From contig NZ_CP121472.1 of assembly GCF_036208045.1 (NCBI RefSeq), positions 1,685,531 to 1,749,530 on the forward strand: a stretch of 64,000 nucleotides of DNA. Reading direction: 5' to 3'. The DNA is from Thiorhodovibrio winogradskyi (GTDB taxonomy: Bacteria > Pseudomonadota > Gammaproteobacteria > Chromatiales > Chromatiaceae). Shown here piece by piece: positions 1 through 9,776 of this stretch (position 1 is its first letter; each line of letters begins with the position of its first letter). The notes beneath the pieces were generated by a model. It was given only the letters and a program-made list of their open reading frames with translations. It did not search any database and was not told where the DNA came from. The position numbers were made by a program, and so were the translations under genes.

Positions 1-2
1 TC

Positions 3-1340
3 GGACGCCGTGCGCGCCAGGCGGAGGATGAAGCCGAGCTGGGCTTCATCCTGGTGAATGAAACCAACCAGCTCGCACCCTATCGACAGGGCGCGCTCTG
101 GTTGCCTGGTGAAGGCGTGGTCACGCTCTCTGGCGTGGTGATGCCCGAGGCCAACGCGCCCTATGTGCAATGGCTCTCGCGCCTGTGTGAGCAGTGGAGC
201 AGGGCAGGGCGGGACAAGCCCTGGGTGATCCAGGCCGCCGATCTCCATTCCGAGGATGTGCGCGAGTGGTCGCATTGGCTGCCGGCGCAGGCCCTGTGCG
301 TACCCTTACCCGCCGTGGGGCGGTACTTCGCCGGTGGCTTATTGCTGCTGGCGAGGGATCTGGCCTGGTCCGATGGCGAACTGGCCTTGCTCGCCGAGTG
401 GGCGGCCATCTGGTCGAGTGTGCGGGTACTGGTGGATCAGGGCAGTGGGCTCACGCGGCTGTGGCAACGCCTGCACGGTCGGCCCGCGCCGCTGGCACCA
501 GCCAAGCCAACCGGGCGTCTGGGCGCCATGCTGAAGCGCCCGCGCACCTGGGGCTGGCTGCTGTTGTGCCTGTTGCTGCTGCTGCCCGTGCGCTTGACGG
601 TGCTGGCGCCAGCCGAATTGGTGCCGCTGAACCCGACCTTGGTGCGCGCGCCCATCGACGGTGTGATCGAGCGGGTGCACGTGATGCCGAACGAGGCGGT
701 TGACGCGCAACGGCCCTTGTTTGAGTTTGATCGCACTAGCATAGGCAACAGATTGCTGATTGCTGAGCGCAGCAAGGAGACGGTCCGGGCGGAATTGCGC
801 CAGCACTCCCAACAAGCGTTGTTCGATGAGTCGAGCAAGGCGAAACTGGCTCTCCTGCAGGGCCAGTTGGCGGAAAAGCAGATCGAGCTTGAGTACTTGC
901 GCGAGCTTGACCAGCGCAGCCTGGTCTCCGCCGAGCGCGCGGGCATCGTGCTCTATGATGATCCGTCCGAGTGGGTGGGGCGGCCGGTGGTGACCGGGGA
1001 GCGTGTCATGGTCATCGCCGATGAGCGCGAGGCCGAGGTGGAGGCCTGGTTGTCTCCCGCCAATGCCATCTCCTTGGCGATGGGCAGTCGCGTCAGGGTC
1101 TACCTGAATGCCGATCCGCTGCGCCCCGTACAGGCGAGCTTGCGCTATGTGAGTCACGAAGCAACGGAACGACCCGATGGGCATTATGCCTATCGGGTGC
1201 GCGCCAGCCTCAGCCGAGTCGACGAGCGCTCCCGGATTGGTCTGAAGGGAACTGCCAAACTCGAAGGCGGGCGCGTGCCGCTGATCTACTGGGTGATGCG
1301 CCGCCCGGTCGCCTCGCTGCGCGCCTGGTTGGGAATCTGA
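3..1340 (+). CDS. HlyD-family periplasmic adaptor, 5' end outside window
   Basis: The reading frame is open to the left edge, so the gene starts upstream of the window; GTG at 54 is only an internal codon. The visible 446 residues hold a soluble N-terminal cytoplasmic region, one transmembrane helix (rich in Leu, about residue 165-185 counted from the GTG) and then a periplasmic part with a biotinyl-lipoyl-like motif (RAPIDGVIERVHV), a helical hairpin and a beta-barrel domain. This is the layout of membrane-fusion adaptors that bridge an inner-membrane exporter to an outer-membrane channel. The next gene begins one base after the stop and carries a second HlyD-like region, so the two are surely co-expressed. 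The substrate is not visible. The long N-terminal cytoplasmic region is unusual for classical HlyD and resembles adaptors paired with M50 proteins. Confidence 0.85.
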   Translation, partial: GRRARQAEDEAELGFILVNETNQLAPYRQGALWLPGEGVVTLSGVVMPEANAPYVQWLSRLCEQWSRAGRDKPWVIQAADLHSEDVREWSHWLPAQALCVPLPAVGRYFAGGLLLLARDLAWSDGELALLAEWAAIWSSVRVLVDQGSGLTRLWQRLHGRPAPLAPAKPTGRLGAMLKRPRTWGWLLLCLLLLLPVRLTVLAPAELVPLNPTLVRAPIDGVIERVHVMPNEAVDAQRPLFEFDRTSIGNRLLIAERSKETVRAELRQHSQQALFDESSKAKLALLQGQLAEKQIELEYLRELDQRSLVSAERAGIVLYDDPSEWVGRPVVTGERVMVIADEREAEVEAWLSPANAISLAMGSRVRVYLNADPLRPVQASLRYVSHEATERPDGHYAYRVRASLSRVDERSRIGLKGTAKLEGGRVPLIYWVMRRPVASLRAWLGI

Positions 1341-1341
1341 G

Positions 1342-3441
1342 GTGCTGCCGCCGCTACGCCAGGAGCTGGCATTGTACCCGGGGCCTCGGAGCTATGCGGG
1401 AGAGCCGTCCTGGTCCTTGCATGATCCGGTGCGCAACCTGTTCTTTCGCCTCGATTGGCTCGCCTTTGAGATCCTCTCCCGCTGGTCCTTGGGCGATCCG
1501 CAGCGCATTCTGCAGGATGTCAACACACGGACCTTGCTCCAAGCCGAGGTCGACGACATTGAGGCTGTGTTGCGGTTTCTGCTCGACAATGAACTCTTGC
1601 AGGCGCGCGATCAACAAAGCATCGAACGGCTGCATCAACAGCGTTTACAGCGAAGCTCTGGTCTGACCACCTGGCTGATGCATCGCTATCTGTTCTTTCG
1701 GGTTCCGCTGTGGAAACCCGATGCCTGGTTGACCAAGTCCCAGCGGGCCGTGGCGTTTTTCTATCGGCCGGGGTTCTTGTGGCTGACCCTGGTTGTGCTG
1801 GTCCTGGGCTTGCTCGAGGTCTCGCGCCAGTGGGAGCCCTTTGTCGCCACCCTGGTGGACGTGTTTTCCTGGAGCGGTCTGGTCAGCTTCTCTATCGCCC
1901 TGGTGTTCGTCAAGTTCATGCACGAGCTTGGCCACGCCTTCACGGCCAAGCGGTTTGGCGTGCGGGTGCCGACCATGGGTGTGGCCTTTCTGGTAATGTT
2001 TCCCATGGCCTATACCGACGTCAACGAGGTTTGGAAGCTGCCATCGCGGCGCCAGCGCTTGTTGGTGGGCTCTGCGGGCATCCTCACCGAACTGATAATT
2101 GCCGCCTGGGCGACGTTTTTCTGGGGCCTGCTGCCGGATGGCTTGTTGCGCGGCGCGGTCTTTGTTTTGGCGACAACCACCTGGGTGTCTACCCTGATCA
2201 TTAACGCCTCGCCCTTCTTGCGCTTTGATGGGTATTTTCTGCTGATGGATTGGCTCGGCATGTCCAATCTGCACCAGCGGGCCTCAGCCCTGGGGCAATG
2301 GCGCTTGCGCGAGCTGCTGTTCGGCTTGGGCGATGAGCCGCCGGAGATCTTGCCCAGGCGACGCCAGCGTGGCTTGATCCTTTTTGCCTATGCCACCTGG
2401 CTTTACCGGTTGGTGGTCTTTGTCGGTATCGCCGTGCTGGTCTATGTCAAGGTGCCCAAGCCGCTTGGCCCGCTGCTGGCTGCCCTGGAGCTGTGGTGGT
2501 TCATTTGTCTACCGGTGGTGAAAGAGATGGGGCGGTGGGGAGCGCGGAGACCTGAGATGTTGCGGAACCGGCGTCCGCGCTGGGTGCTGGTCGCCGTGGT
2601 GCTGGCGCTGGCGGTTGCCTTGGTGCCTTGGGATAGACGCATCCACACGCAGGGGCTATTGATTCCGGTCGATTCTTTCCCTCTCGTGGCGCCCGAAGGA
2701 GCCCGGCTCGCTGCCTTTGCGGTGGAGTCAGGCGACTGGGTGGAGGAGGGCGAGGTTATCCTGGAGCTGGATTCGCCCGATCTGGATTATCGCCAGCGGA
2801 TGATGGAGGTGCGCGAGCAAAGCCTTGGCTGGCAGAAGGCCGCGGCCGGTGTCGCGCCGGAACTGCTCGAGCAGCTTCGCACACTGGAGGCTGAGGGTGC
2901 CGAGCTGCAAGCCGAGCTGGTTGGCGTGCGAGATGAAAAGAATCGTTTTCAGCTCAAGGCGCCGATGTCCGGTCAGTTCTTTCCAAGCAATATCAATCTG
3001 CGGCCCAATACCTGGGTGGGGCGTAACGAACGACTTGGCACCCTGATCGACCCCGCTGTGTGGCAAGTCATGACTTACCTGCCAGAATCCGCACTCAAGC
3101 GCGTGAGCCTGGGTGATCATGGGTTGTTTTATCCCGAGTCGGCCGCAGGCGGGCCGATGTCGGCGCAGGTCTCACGCATTGATCTCGATGCCACTCGCGT
3201 GCTCGACGATGGACTGCTCGCGGCAACCCGGGGCGGTCAGCTGCCGGTGCGTGAAAGCGAGTATGGCCTGGTGCCGGAGTCGGCTGTCTATCGCGTTGTG
3301 CTTGCGGTGGAGCCTGGGCAGACACCTGAAGGGGTGCAATTGCAGCGCGGCAAGCTGCTCCTCTTTGGCGCGCGCGCATCCTGGTTGGGTGAGTATGCCC
3401 GCGGCGCGGCGACCCTTCTCGTGCGAGAGTTGGGATTCTAA
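1342..3441 (+). CDS. M50 (site-2-protease type) metalloprotease fused to HlyD-like adaptor
   Basis: This 699-residue protein starts at GTG one base after the preceding stop. Residues about 1-100 are cytoplasmic and look like a small winged or PqqD-like domain. The middle has several membrane helices with a zinc motif HELGHAF (HExxH) near residue 193 and the downstream motif NASPFLRFDGY, whose Asp is the usual third metal ligand of M50 proteases. After a last membrane helix near 415 comes an HlyD-like periplasmic region with a lipoyl-like part, a coiled-coil hairpin (about 470-540) and a beta barrel. M50-HlyD fusions are found beside HlyD adaptors in exporter loci of proteobacteria. Its likely job, inferred, is processing and moving a peptide or protein across the envelope together with its neighbour. 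No ABC transporter is seen in the window, so it may lie upstream. Confidence 0.8.
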   Translation: MLPPLRQELALYPGPRSYAGEPSWSLHDPVRNLFFRLDWLAFEILSRWSLGDPQRILQDVNTRTLLQAEVDDIEAVLRFLLDNELLQARDQQSIERLHQQRLQRSSGLTTWLMHRYLFFRVPLWKPDAWLTKSQRAVAFFYRPGFLWLTLVVLVLGLLEVSRQWEPFVATLVDVFSWSGLVSFSIALVFVKFMHELGHAFTAKRFGVRVPTMGVAFLVMFPMAYTDVNEVWKLPSRRQRLLVGSAGILTELIIAAWATFFWGLLPDGLLRGAVFVLATTTWVSTLIINASPFLRFDGYFLLMDWLGMSNLHQRASALGQWRLRELLFGLGDEPPEILPRRRQRGLILFAYATWLYRLVVFVGIAVLVYVKVPKPLGPLLAALELWWFICLPVVKEMGRWGARRPEMLRNRRPRWVLVAVVLALAVALVPWDRRIHTQGLLIPVDSFPLVAPEGARLAAFAVESGDWVEEGEVILELDSPDLDYRQRMMEVREQSLGWQKAAAGVAPELLEQLRTLEAEGAELQAELVGVRDEKNRFQLKAPMSGQFFPSNINLRPNTWVGRNERLGTLIDPAVWQVMTYLPESALKRVSLGDHGLFYPESAAGGPMSAQVSRIDLDATRVLDDGLLAATRGGQLPVRESEYGLVPESAVYRVVLAVEPGQTPEGVQLQRGKLLLFGARASWLGEYARGAATLLVRELGF

Positions 3442-3443
3442 CG

Positions 3444-3463
3444 CCCCGTGTTAAAACATGGGG
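3444..3463 (+). terminator. Possible terminator hairpin after the HlyD/M50 pair
   Basis: A 9-bp inverted repeat with one G-T mismatch and a 2-base loop (CCCCGTGTT, then AACATGGGG) lies three bases after the stop of the M50 gene. There is no T tract, so it may only mark the transcript end or act as a weak or factor-dependent terminator. Confidence 0.3.
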
Positions 3464-3587
3464 TTCGAGTAGGCGCCTAATCCCGCGCCGAATGGGTGGC
3501 GCTCGTGGTTTGGCCAGTGACTGACTGGGACTCAATACCTTCCTCTGGTATCTTTCCGCTTTTCACTCCGTACATGAGGCCTGACGC

Positions 3588-4943
3588 ATGGCATCCGACC
3601 CCAGTTCCGCCGCCGGTGGCGGTGTTTCCATGGACCAGCCAGGAAGGGATCCGCTGACCGGGCTTGCGCTTGATGATCTCGGCCCGTCCAAGGGCCTGCG
3701 CGCGCCGACCCTGCTGAGCAAGGACGAGCGGTTGCTTGGGCGCCCCAAGCTGTGCAGCGACTGCGGCCTGTGCGACAGTCAGTTCAAGCCGCTGATGGCG
3801 TCGAGCTGTACCTTTGTGCGTCAGCACATTCCCGAGATTGAGCAGCGTTTGCATGGGCGCGGGCGTCGGGAGGGCGACGAGCTGCGCTTTGGCATTTTTC
3901 GGGAGATGCATGCCGCGCGCATGCGCCAGCCAGCCTCGGGTGCTCAGTGGTCTGGCATGGTCACCAGCCTGGGCGCGGCATTGCTGGAAACCGGGCAGGT
4001 GGAGGGCGTCATCACGGCGGCGGCCGCTTCGGGCACCCGGTTCGCGCCGCGCCCGGTGCTGGCGCGCACGCCCGATGCGGTGCGCGCGAGTGCCGGCAAC
4101 AAGCCCTGCTTGTCGCCGAATTTGGCGCTGCTCGATGAGGTGCGCGCGGCTGGCATCAAGCGGCTGGCCTTCATCGGCACCGGTTGTCAGGTGCAGATTT
4201 TGCGCGCGGCCGAGCCGCGACTGCGCGCCGAGCTGGGGCTTGAGCAGCTGGATGTGATCGGCATTCCCTGCAGTGACAATGTCACCTATCCGGATTTGCA
4301 GTTCTTTCTCGCGCAGGTGTCGCGCTCGCCCGAGACCATTGTGCATTACGAGTTCATGCAGGATTACAGCCTGTGGATGCGTCATGACGACGGCCAGATC
4401 GAGCGGGTGAACTTCATCGATTTCCCGATGGACAAGCTCGACGGCGTTTTCCCCTCGGCCTGTTTGTCCTGCTTTGATTATGCCAACAGCCTGGCGGATA
4501 TCACCATCGGCTACATGGGCGCGCGTTTGGGCTGGCAGTGGGTGCTGGTGCGCACCGAGCGCGGGCAGGCCATGTTGGAGTTGATCAAACCGCGACTGGA
4601 GTTTCGCGAACTCGACAGCGCCGGTGATCGCGCTCGCGGCATGCCGCGCTACATCTCCATGTTGGCGCGGCCCCCCGGCAAACCGCCCAAGCTCATCCGG
4701 CGTCTGATCGCCTTCCTGCAGCGGCATCGCGGGCCGCGCGGGCTGGAGTTCGCGCGCGCGGTGATTGAAATGAAACTGTTACGCAATCTGCAGTATTTGC
4801 GCACCCATTTTCCGCGGTTTGAGCCGCGCGTGGTGCATCCGGCGGTCTACCAGGCACTCGCGCCCTACGCGGGGGACTATGCCGAGACCTTTGGCCGTCC
4901 GCTGAAACCGGATGAATCCAGCAGGAATCCTCCCGGTCTGTAG
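3588..4943 (+). CDS. bciB: BciB-type 8-vinyl reductase (F420 hydrogenase beta-subunit family)
   Basis: A 451-residue iron-sulfur flavoprotein of the FrhB/BciB family. BciB reduces the C8 vinyl group of divinyl (proto)chlorophyllide during (bacterio)chlorophyll synthesis with electrons from ferredoxin. Seen: Cys56, Cys59, Cys62 and Cys74 in CSDCGLC...SSC near the N terminus, further conserved cysteines in GTGCQ, IPCSD and ACLSC, and the family block GYMGARLGWQW. ATG at 3588 gives a 40-residue leader before the conserved part, so the ATG at 3630 (MDQPG) is an alternative start. The MFS carrier gene follows after 75 bp on the same strand. The assignment separates it from archaeal F420 enzymes by the BciB-like motifs and the phototroph-like context; other photosynthesis genes are not in the window. 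Confidence 0.82.
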   Translation: MASDPSSAAGGGVSMDQPGRDPLTGLALDDLGPSKGLRAPTLLSKDERLLGRPKLCSDCGLCDSQFKPLMASSCTFVRQHIPEIEQRLHGRGRREGDELRFGIFREMHAARMRQPASGAQWSGMVTSLGAALLETGQVEGVITAAAASGTRFAPRPVLARTPDAVRASAGNKPCLSPNLALLDEVRAAGIKRLAFIGTGCQVQILRAAEPRLRAELGLEQLDVIGIPCSDNVTYPDLQFFLAQVSRSPETIVHYEFMQDYSLWMRHDDGQIERVNFIDFPMDKLDGVFPSACLSCFDYANSLADITIGYMGARLGWQWVLVRTERGQAMLELIKPRLEFRELDSAGDRARGMPRYISMLARPPGKPPKLIRRLIAFLQRHRGPRGLEFARAVIEMKLLRNLQYLRTHFPRFEPRVVHPAVYQALAPYAGDYAETFGRPLKPDESSRNPPGL

Positions 4944-5018
4944 CGACAGAGCCATTGGCCCCAGGGATTTGCCGCGGCAGTCCTTTTTCAGATCTCAACC
5001 CAGCTAAAAGTCACGTCC

Positions 5019-6356
5019 ATGCTCCAGGCCAATGCCCTTGATTCTCTTTATGATCTGGTGACCGGCGATGAGGACGCGCGCGTTTGCAAAGACATCCCGG
5101 CGGAATCCTGCAATGACCAGCCGCGCAATTTCTTCGCCTATCTGCTCGCCAATTTGCTGAGCAAAGTCGCCGATGAACTGGCCAGTGCCAAGCTGCTGTT
5201 GCCCTGGCTGTTCGGTGCCCTGGGTGCACCGGCGCTGCTGGTCGGCTTTCTGGTGCCCATTCGTGAGGCCGGTGTGCTGCTGCCGCAACTGGCGGTGGCG
5301 GCGGTGATCCGCCGGCGCCCGCTGCGCAAGCCGGTGTGGATTCTTGGCGCGCTGCTCTCGGCGCTGGCGCTGGGGCTGATGGCCGTGACCGCGGCCAGTT
5401 TTCGCGGTGCCGCGGCGGGATGGATCATTCTCGGCTTGCTGGTGCTCTTTAGTTTGGCGCGGGGGCTGTGTTCCGTCTCCGCCAAGGATGTACTGGGCAA
5501 GACGGTGTCCAAATCCCGGCGCGGCCGGTTGATGGGGCTTTCCGCGGGCATTGCGGGTGCCTTGACCCTGGCGGTTGGGGTTTATCTCGAATTTCTTGCG
5601 CCGACCAATGCCGGGATTGGCATCTTCGTGGTCATGCTTGCCGGCGCCGCAGTGCTGTTTGTGCTGGGTGCACTGGTGTTTCAGGGCATTCTTGAACAGC
5701 CCGGGGCAACCGGTGGTGGCGGCAATGCATTGGAAACGGCGCTTGAGAGTATCGGCTTGCTGAAGACCGATCCGCGGTTTTTGCGCTTTGTGCTGGTGCG
5801 TATTGCCCTGTTAAGCGTGGCCTTGACCGCGCCTTTTTATGTGTTGCTGGCGCAGCAGCACAGCGACGGCGCTCTGGCGGGGCTGGGGCTGTTGATCATT
5901 GCCAGTGGGCTCGCCAGCAGCATCAGCGCGCCGCTGTGGGGTGGGCTCAGCGATCACTCGGCGCGGTGGGTGATGGTGCTGGCGGCGGCCATGGCCGGCG
6001 CGCTGGGGCTGATTACCTGGTTGCTGGCGCGCAGCGAGGCGGCAGTCTGGTTGGGACATCCCTTCGCCTTCGCGGGGATTTTTCTGCTGCTCGGCATCGC
6101 CCATGCCGGCGTGCGCATCGGCCGCAAGGTCTATCTGGTCGACATGGCCAGCGCCGAGCAACGCGCGGCCATGGTGGCGGTCAGCAACACGGTCATCGGG
6201 GTGGCGATGCTGGTCGCGGGGCCAGTCGGATTGCTGGGCGACCGCCATGGGCCAGCACTGGTGGTGCTGGTGCTGGGGGTTGGCGCGCTCATCGCCGCCG
6301 CGCTGGCCCTGGGTTTGCCGGAGGTCTCGGAGCCTGGTGGTGGCAAAAACCTGTGA
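5019..6356 (+). CDS. MFS-type membrane transporter
   Basis: A 445-residue integral membrane protein with a hydrophilic N-terminal stretch of about 30 residues and about twelve hydrophobic helices. A major-facilitator-like basic loop (KSRRGRLMG) joins helices in the first half, and a similar loop (IGRKVYLVD) lies late in the second half. It follows bciB by 75 bp and may be co-transcribed with it. In phototrophs, MFS proteins of the PucC/LhaA (BCD) group handle bacteriochlorophyll delivery, so a pigment-related role is possible. I do not see a clear PucC signature, so the substrate is left open. Confidence 0.75.
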   Translation: MLQANALDSLYDLVTGDEDARVCKDIPAESCNDQPRNFFAYLLANLLSKVADELASAKLLLPWLFGALGAPALLVGFLVPIREAGVLLPQLAVAAVIRRRPLRKPVWILGALLSALALGLMAVTAASFRGAAAGWIILGLLVLFSLARGLCSVSAKDVLGKTVSKSRRGRLMGLSAGIAGALTLAVGVYLEFLAPTNAGIGIFVVMLAGAAVLFVLGALVFQGILEQPGATGGGGNALETALESIGLLKTDPRFLRFVLVRIALLSVALTAPFYVLLAQQHSDGALAGLGLLIIASGLASSISAPLWGGLSDHSARWVMVLAAAMAGALGLITWLLARSEAAVWLGHPFAFAGIFLLLGIAHAGVRIGRKVYLVDMASAEQRAAMVAVSNTVIGVAMLVAGPVGLLGDRHGPALVVLVLGVGALIAAALALGLPEVSEPGGGKNL

Positions 6357-6485
6357 TTGCGGGCTTCTCAAGCTCAAAGGTCGCCATAGCCTTGCCCTTT
6401 CAGTTCAGCTCGGACTGAACTTCGCCTTTGGTCTCGTTGCGCTTGCGCCTGGCACGGCTCATTGCTTTGAGTTTGCGTGCCTCTG

Positions 6486-6506
6486 AACCAAGGGACAACC
6501 TTGGTT
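6486..6506 (+). terminator. Hairpin in the gap between MFS and rhodanese genes
   Basis: The 343-bp gap 6357-6699 holds one perfect 8-bp inverted repeat (AACCAAGG, 5-base loop, CCTTGGTT) about 130 bp after the MFS stop. It has no T tract. Nothing else is recognisable in the gap apart from a good ribosome binding site (GGAGGG) just before 6700. Confidence 0.3.
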
Positions 6507-6699
6507 TAGGTTCCGATGGTCGCGCGCGAGTTGCCACCGGAGGCAGGCTGCTGCAAGATTCCCAACCAGGATGACCGATGGGGCGGTGGTTTCTTGGTTG
6601 TAGCCAGGTGTGCTGGCCCCTGCCCGCCGCGCGGGATGAAGGCCGCGGGTTCGCCGCTAAGCGACCTTAGTTGATCAAAGGGTAGAGGAGGGCGTCTCA

Positions 6700-7614
6700 A
6701 TGCGATTGTTATCCGCCGCCATGTCTCGCGCTCCGCGCGCGCTCAAGCTCACAGTATTCGTCCTGGCGCTTGCGCTCTGGTGCCTGCCGCTCCTGGCCGC
6801 AGACCTGCGGGTGTCGCCGGCCTGGCTGCAAGCGCGCCTGGATCAGCCAGACGTGGTCATTGTTGATGCCCGTGCGCCTGCGGATTTTGCCAAGGGGCAC
6901 ATTGTCGGTGCGGTAAATTTTCCGGAACTTGCCACCTATCGCGACCAGGGTCGCGATGGGCGCCTGGTGGAGCCCGCGGCCATGCAGGAGCGGCTGCGCG
7001 ATCTCGGGTTGACGCGGGATACCCTGACAGTGGTCTACGATGACGGCGCCCTGCTCGCGGCGGCGCGAGTCTTTTGGGCGCTCGAGGTATATGGTCTGCG
7101 CAATCCGCGCCTGCTTGATCGCGGCTACCTTGGCTGGGAGGCGGCCGGCTTTCCAACCACCACGACCCTGCCGCGGCCGCAACCCAGCAACTATGTCGCC
7201 GAAATCGATCCCAGGCGCATCGCCACCCGCTTCACCACTCGGCTGGCGATGGCCGATCCGAGACAGCAAATCATTGATGCTCGATCACCAGACGCCTACC
7301 GGGGGCGGGTCTCCAAGGCCCGTCGTTTTGGCCATATTCCATCGGCCATCAATGTGCCCGTGCATCGGCATCTGGACGAGGCCGCGGATGGTTCCGAACT
7401 GCGCGATCTCGCTGCGCTGGCGGCCATCTATGCCGATGTGCCCAAGGACAGGCGCTTGGTGCTTTACTGCGATCTGGGTCGGGTCTCGGCGATTAATTAC
7501 ATCGCGCTGCGCGAGCTTGGTTATCAGGTCGCGAATTACGACGCCTCCTGGCTGGAATGGGGTAATGATCCGGATCTCCCTATTCTTGGGCCAGACGGGC
7601 AAGTCGCGCCCTAG
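6700..7614 (+). CDS. Exported double-rhodanese sulfurtransferase
   Basis: A 304-residue protein with a Sec signal peptide (basic start, hydrophobic core, likely cleavage after LLAA near residue 34), so it acts in the periplasm. Two rhodanese domains follow (about 40-155 and 165-295). The second keeps a catalytic loop with Cys257 (LYCDLGRVS). In the first domain the equivalent position reads VYDDGAL, with Asp instead of Cys, as in thiosulfate sulfurtransferases whose first domain is inactive. It would move sulfane sulfur from thiosulfate or a persulfide carrier to an acceptor, which fits a sulfur-oxidising organism. The start is supported by a strong Shine-Dalgarno GGAGG about 10 bases upstream. 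The GGDEF-EAL gene begins ten bases after its stop. Confidence 0.85.
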   Translation: MRLLSAAMSRAPRALKLTVFVLALALWCLPLLAADLRVSPAWLQARLDQPDVVIVDARAPADFAKGHIVGAVNFPELATYRDQGRDGRLVEPAAMQERLRDLGLTRDTLTVVYDDGALLAAARVFWALEVYGLRNPRLLDRGYLGWEAAGFPTTTTLPRPQPSNYVAEIDPRRIATRFTTRLAMADPRQQIIDARSPDAYRGRVSKARRFGHIPSAINVPVHRHLDEAADGSELRDLAALAAIYADVPKDRRLVLYCDLGRVSAINYIALRELGYQVANYDASWLEWGNDPDLPILGPDGQVAP

Positions 7615-7623
7615 CCCGGACGC

Positions 7624-9717
7624 ATGCGCACGGGCTTGATCATGTGGCAGCGACTCGGCATTCGCACCCAGCTGATCGTACTGGTTGGGCTTCTGCTGAC
7701 CCTGGTCGCGGCCTTGGTCTTGGGGTTGACCTATTGGCTTGATGTTCGCGACCGTCAAACCATGGCAATCGAGCAGGCCGCGACCCTGCACCGGGCTTTG
7801 AGTCAGGATCTGCTCAAGGCGCTGATCGACCCCGGCGTCGAAGGCCATGCCGATCTTAGCTTTCGACTTGCGGGCTTCCGACCCTTGGACGGGCTAGTCC
7901 TCTGGGATAGTGCCCATGAGCCGGTCTACCATTACCAGCGTGAAGATGTCGACGCGGCCGCGCTCACTCGTTCCCAAATAAATACGCCAGTGAAGGCCCC
8001 AGGCAATGCCGCGCCTGCCATCGGCCGCGGCCATTTGTCGCTCTGCGAGCCGCTTGCGGCCGGCGGTGCCCGCTTTGGCTCGGCCTGCTACGCGCTCGAC
8101 TTGACGCGTTATCACACCGGGCTGCGTCAACGCCTGATCTCCCTTTCCATGCTGTACGCAGTGGCCTTGTCGGTTGCGTTGGCCATGGCGTTCTGGATCG
8201 GAGGCCTCTATACCCGCCCGTTCACCGCGCTGGCGAGCACCATGCGCTCGAACGATCCGCGCGCCAACAGGTATCGCTTGATGCAGACCCGGGCGCGCAA
8301 TGAGGTCGGCGCGCTCTATACCGGTTATAACGCGATGATCGACCAGATCGTGCGCGCGACCGATGAACTGCGCTATCTCAGCCGCCATGACACCCTGACC
8401 GGGCTGCTGAATCGTTTCGGCTTCGATCAGACGCTCGAGCACTGTCTCGGCGCGACGGGTGCAGCGGAGCAGCGCGTTGATGTCACTATCTCACACGTCC
8501 TGGTGCAGATCGACCTGGATCTGTTTAAGCTGGTCAATGATAGCGCCGGTCAGCTTGCCGGCGATTTTCTACTCAAACAGGTCGCGCAGCTGTGTCGCGA
8601 CCATTGGCCGGCACCCGCGGCGCTGGCGCGCATCGGCGGGGATGAGTTCTTTGCTCTGTTGCCGGATTGCGATGAGGATCGGGCACGGCGGGAAACTTGG
8701 GAACTGCTCGAACGCATTGGAGAGTTGCGTTTTCGCTGGGAGCAGTCGGCCTTTGATATCACGGCAAGCGCTGGTCTGGTGGCCTTCAGCCCCTATGAGT
8801 ATCGCCGCGATGATCTGATTGCCGCCGCCAATTCCGCGCTTAAGCAGGCGCAGATGCGCGGGCATCACCAACTCCATTGTCATCGCGCGGATGCCGAACG
8901 CCAGCGACGCGAAAGCGCCGAACGTTTCGCGGCCAGCGCCATCAAGGAGGCGTTGCGGGCCGGACCGGCGCGGTTTGAGCTGTTCGCGCAGCCGATTGTG
9001 CCGCTCGAATCCCCTGAGTCTGTGTCTAAGGGGTTTTCCACGTCAACAAATAACTACGAGATCCTGTTGCGCCTGCGCACTGGCAATGGCGAATTGATGT
9101 CGCCCGGACTCTTTCTGCCGGCCGCCGAGCGCTATCAACTCATGAGCGCCATCGATCAATATGTCTTCGCCGCTTTTTTCGATGCCATGGAGCAGCATCC
9201 GGCGCATCTTGACGCCCTCGGATTCGCCAGCATCAATCTGTCCGGCAGTACCTTAACGCACCCGGATTTCCAAGCCTGGTTCGGCGAGGTTCTGTCTCAG
9301 CGGGACTTTCCATGGTACAAGCTGGTGGTGGAGGTGACCGAGACTACCGCGGTTGGCAATTTGCCGCAGGCATCGGACTTCATCTCGCGCTGTCGGGCCG
9401 CCGGTGTGCGGGTGGCTCTTGATGACTTCGGCACCGGGCTATCGTCCTTCGAGTATCTCAAATCCCTGCCGTTCGACCGCATCAAGATCGACGGCAGCTT
9501 TATCCGTGACATGCTGACCGATCCGGTCGATTATGAAACTGTTCGCTATATCCATCAGATCGCCCGTCTGCGCGATCAGCGTACCATTGCCGAGTTTGTC
9601 GAGACCGAGGCTCAACTTGCCGCTTTAAGCGCGATCGGCGTCGACTATGGCCAAGGTTACCTGCTTGGGCGACCGAGGCCTCTGGTGGAGTTGTTTGACG
9701 AAGGCAGCCCCGCCTGA
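7624..9717 (+). CDS. GGDEF-EAL c-di-GMP enzyme with membrane sensor region
   Basis: A 697-residue protein with two membrane helices (about 10-35 and 175-200) enclosing a periplasmic sensor of about 130 residues, then a HAMP-like linker. The diguanylate cyclase domain has an intact RIGGDEFF signature. The phosphodiesterase domain has EILLRL in place of EALLR, but it keeps the expected Asn (INLSGS), Glu (EVTET), Asp pair (DDFGTG), Lys (IKIDGSF) and Glu (EFVETE) residues, so it may still be active. ATG at 7624 lacks a good ribosome binding site; ATG at 7642 (MWQRL) is an equally good start. It follows the rhodanese gene by ten bases, hinting at co-transcription. Whether it makes or degrades c-di-GMP in the cell cannot be told. 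Confidence 0.88.
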   Translation: MRTGLIMWQRLGIRTQLIVLVGLLLTLVAALVLGLTYWLDVRDRQTMAIEQAATLHRALSQDLLKALIDPGVEGHADLSFRLAGFRPLDGLVLWDSAHEPVYHYQREDVDAAALTRSQINTPVKAPGNAAPAIGRGHLSLCEPLAAGGARFGSACYALDLTRYHTGLRQRLISLSMLYAVALSVALAMAFWIGGLYTRPFTALASTMRSNDPRANRYRLMQTRARNEVGALYTGYNAMIDQIVRATDELRYLSRHDTLTGLLNRFGFDQTLEHCLGATGAAEQRVDVTISHVLVQIDLDLFKLVNDSAGQLAGDFLLKQVAQLCRDHWPAPAALARIGGDEFFALLPDCDEDRARRETWELLERIGELRFRWEQSAFDITASAGLVAFSPYEYRRDDLIAAANSALKQAQMRGHHQLHCHRADAERQRRESAERFAASAIKEALRAGPARFELFAQPIVPLESPESVSKGFSTSTNNYEILLRLRTGNGELMSPGLFLPAAERYQLMSAIDQYVFAAFFDAMEQHPAHLDALGFASINLSGSTLTHPDFQAWFGEVLSQRDFPWYKLVVEVTETTAVGNLPQASDFISRCRAAGVRVALDDFGTGLSSFEYLKSLPFDRIKIDGSFIRDMLTDPVDYETVRYIHQIARLRDQRTIAEFVETEAQLAALSAIGVDYGQGYLLGRPRPLVELFDEGSPA

Positions 9718-9776
9718 GATTGCCCACCCTGTGCTTAGCGGGCGTGGCACAGTCTCTCTCGGGTAGAATTGACCAG

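Noticed and set aside
339-1184. Long open frame opposite the HlyD gene
   Set aside because: It has His/Gln-rich low-complexity sequence typical of the antisense frame of GC-rich genes and no domain.
3455-3480. Possible tRNA 3' part (GGTTCGAGT)
   Set aside because: The T-loop-like string has no matching stem, acceptor arm or CCA; it is part of the hairpin after the M50 gene.
3477-4727. Long minus-strand frame opposite bciB
   Set aside because: It mirrors the codon bias of bciB and has no recognisable protein features.
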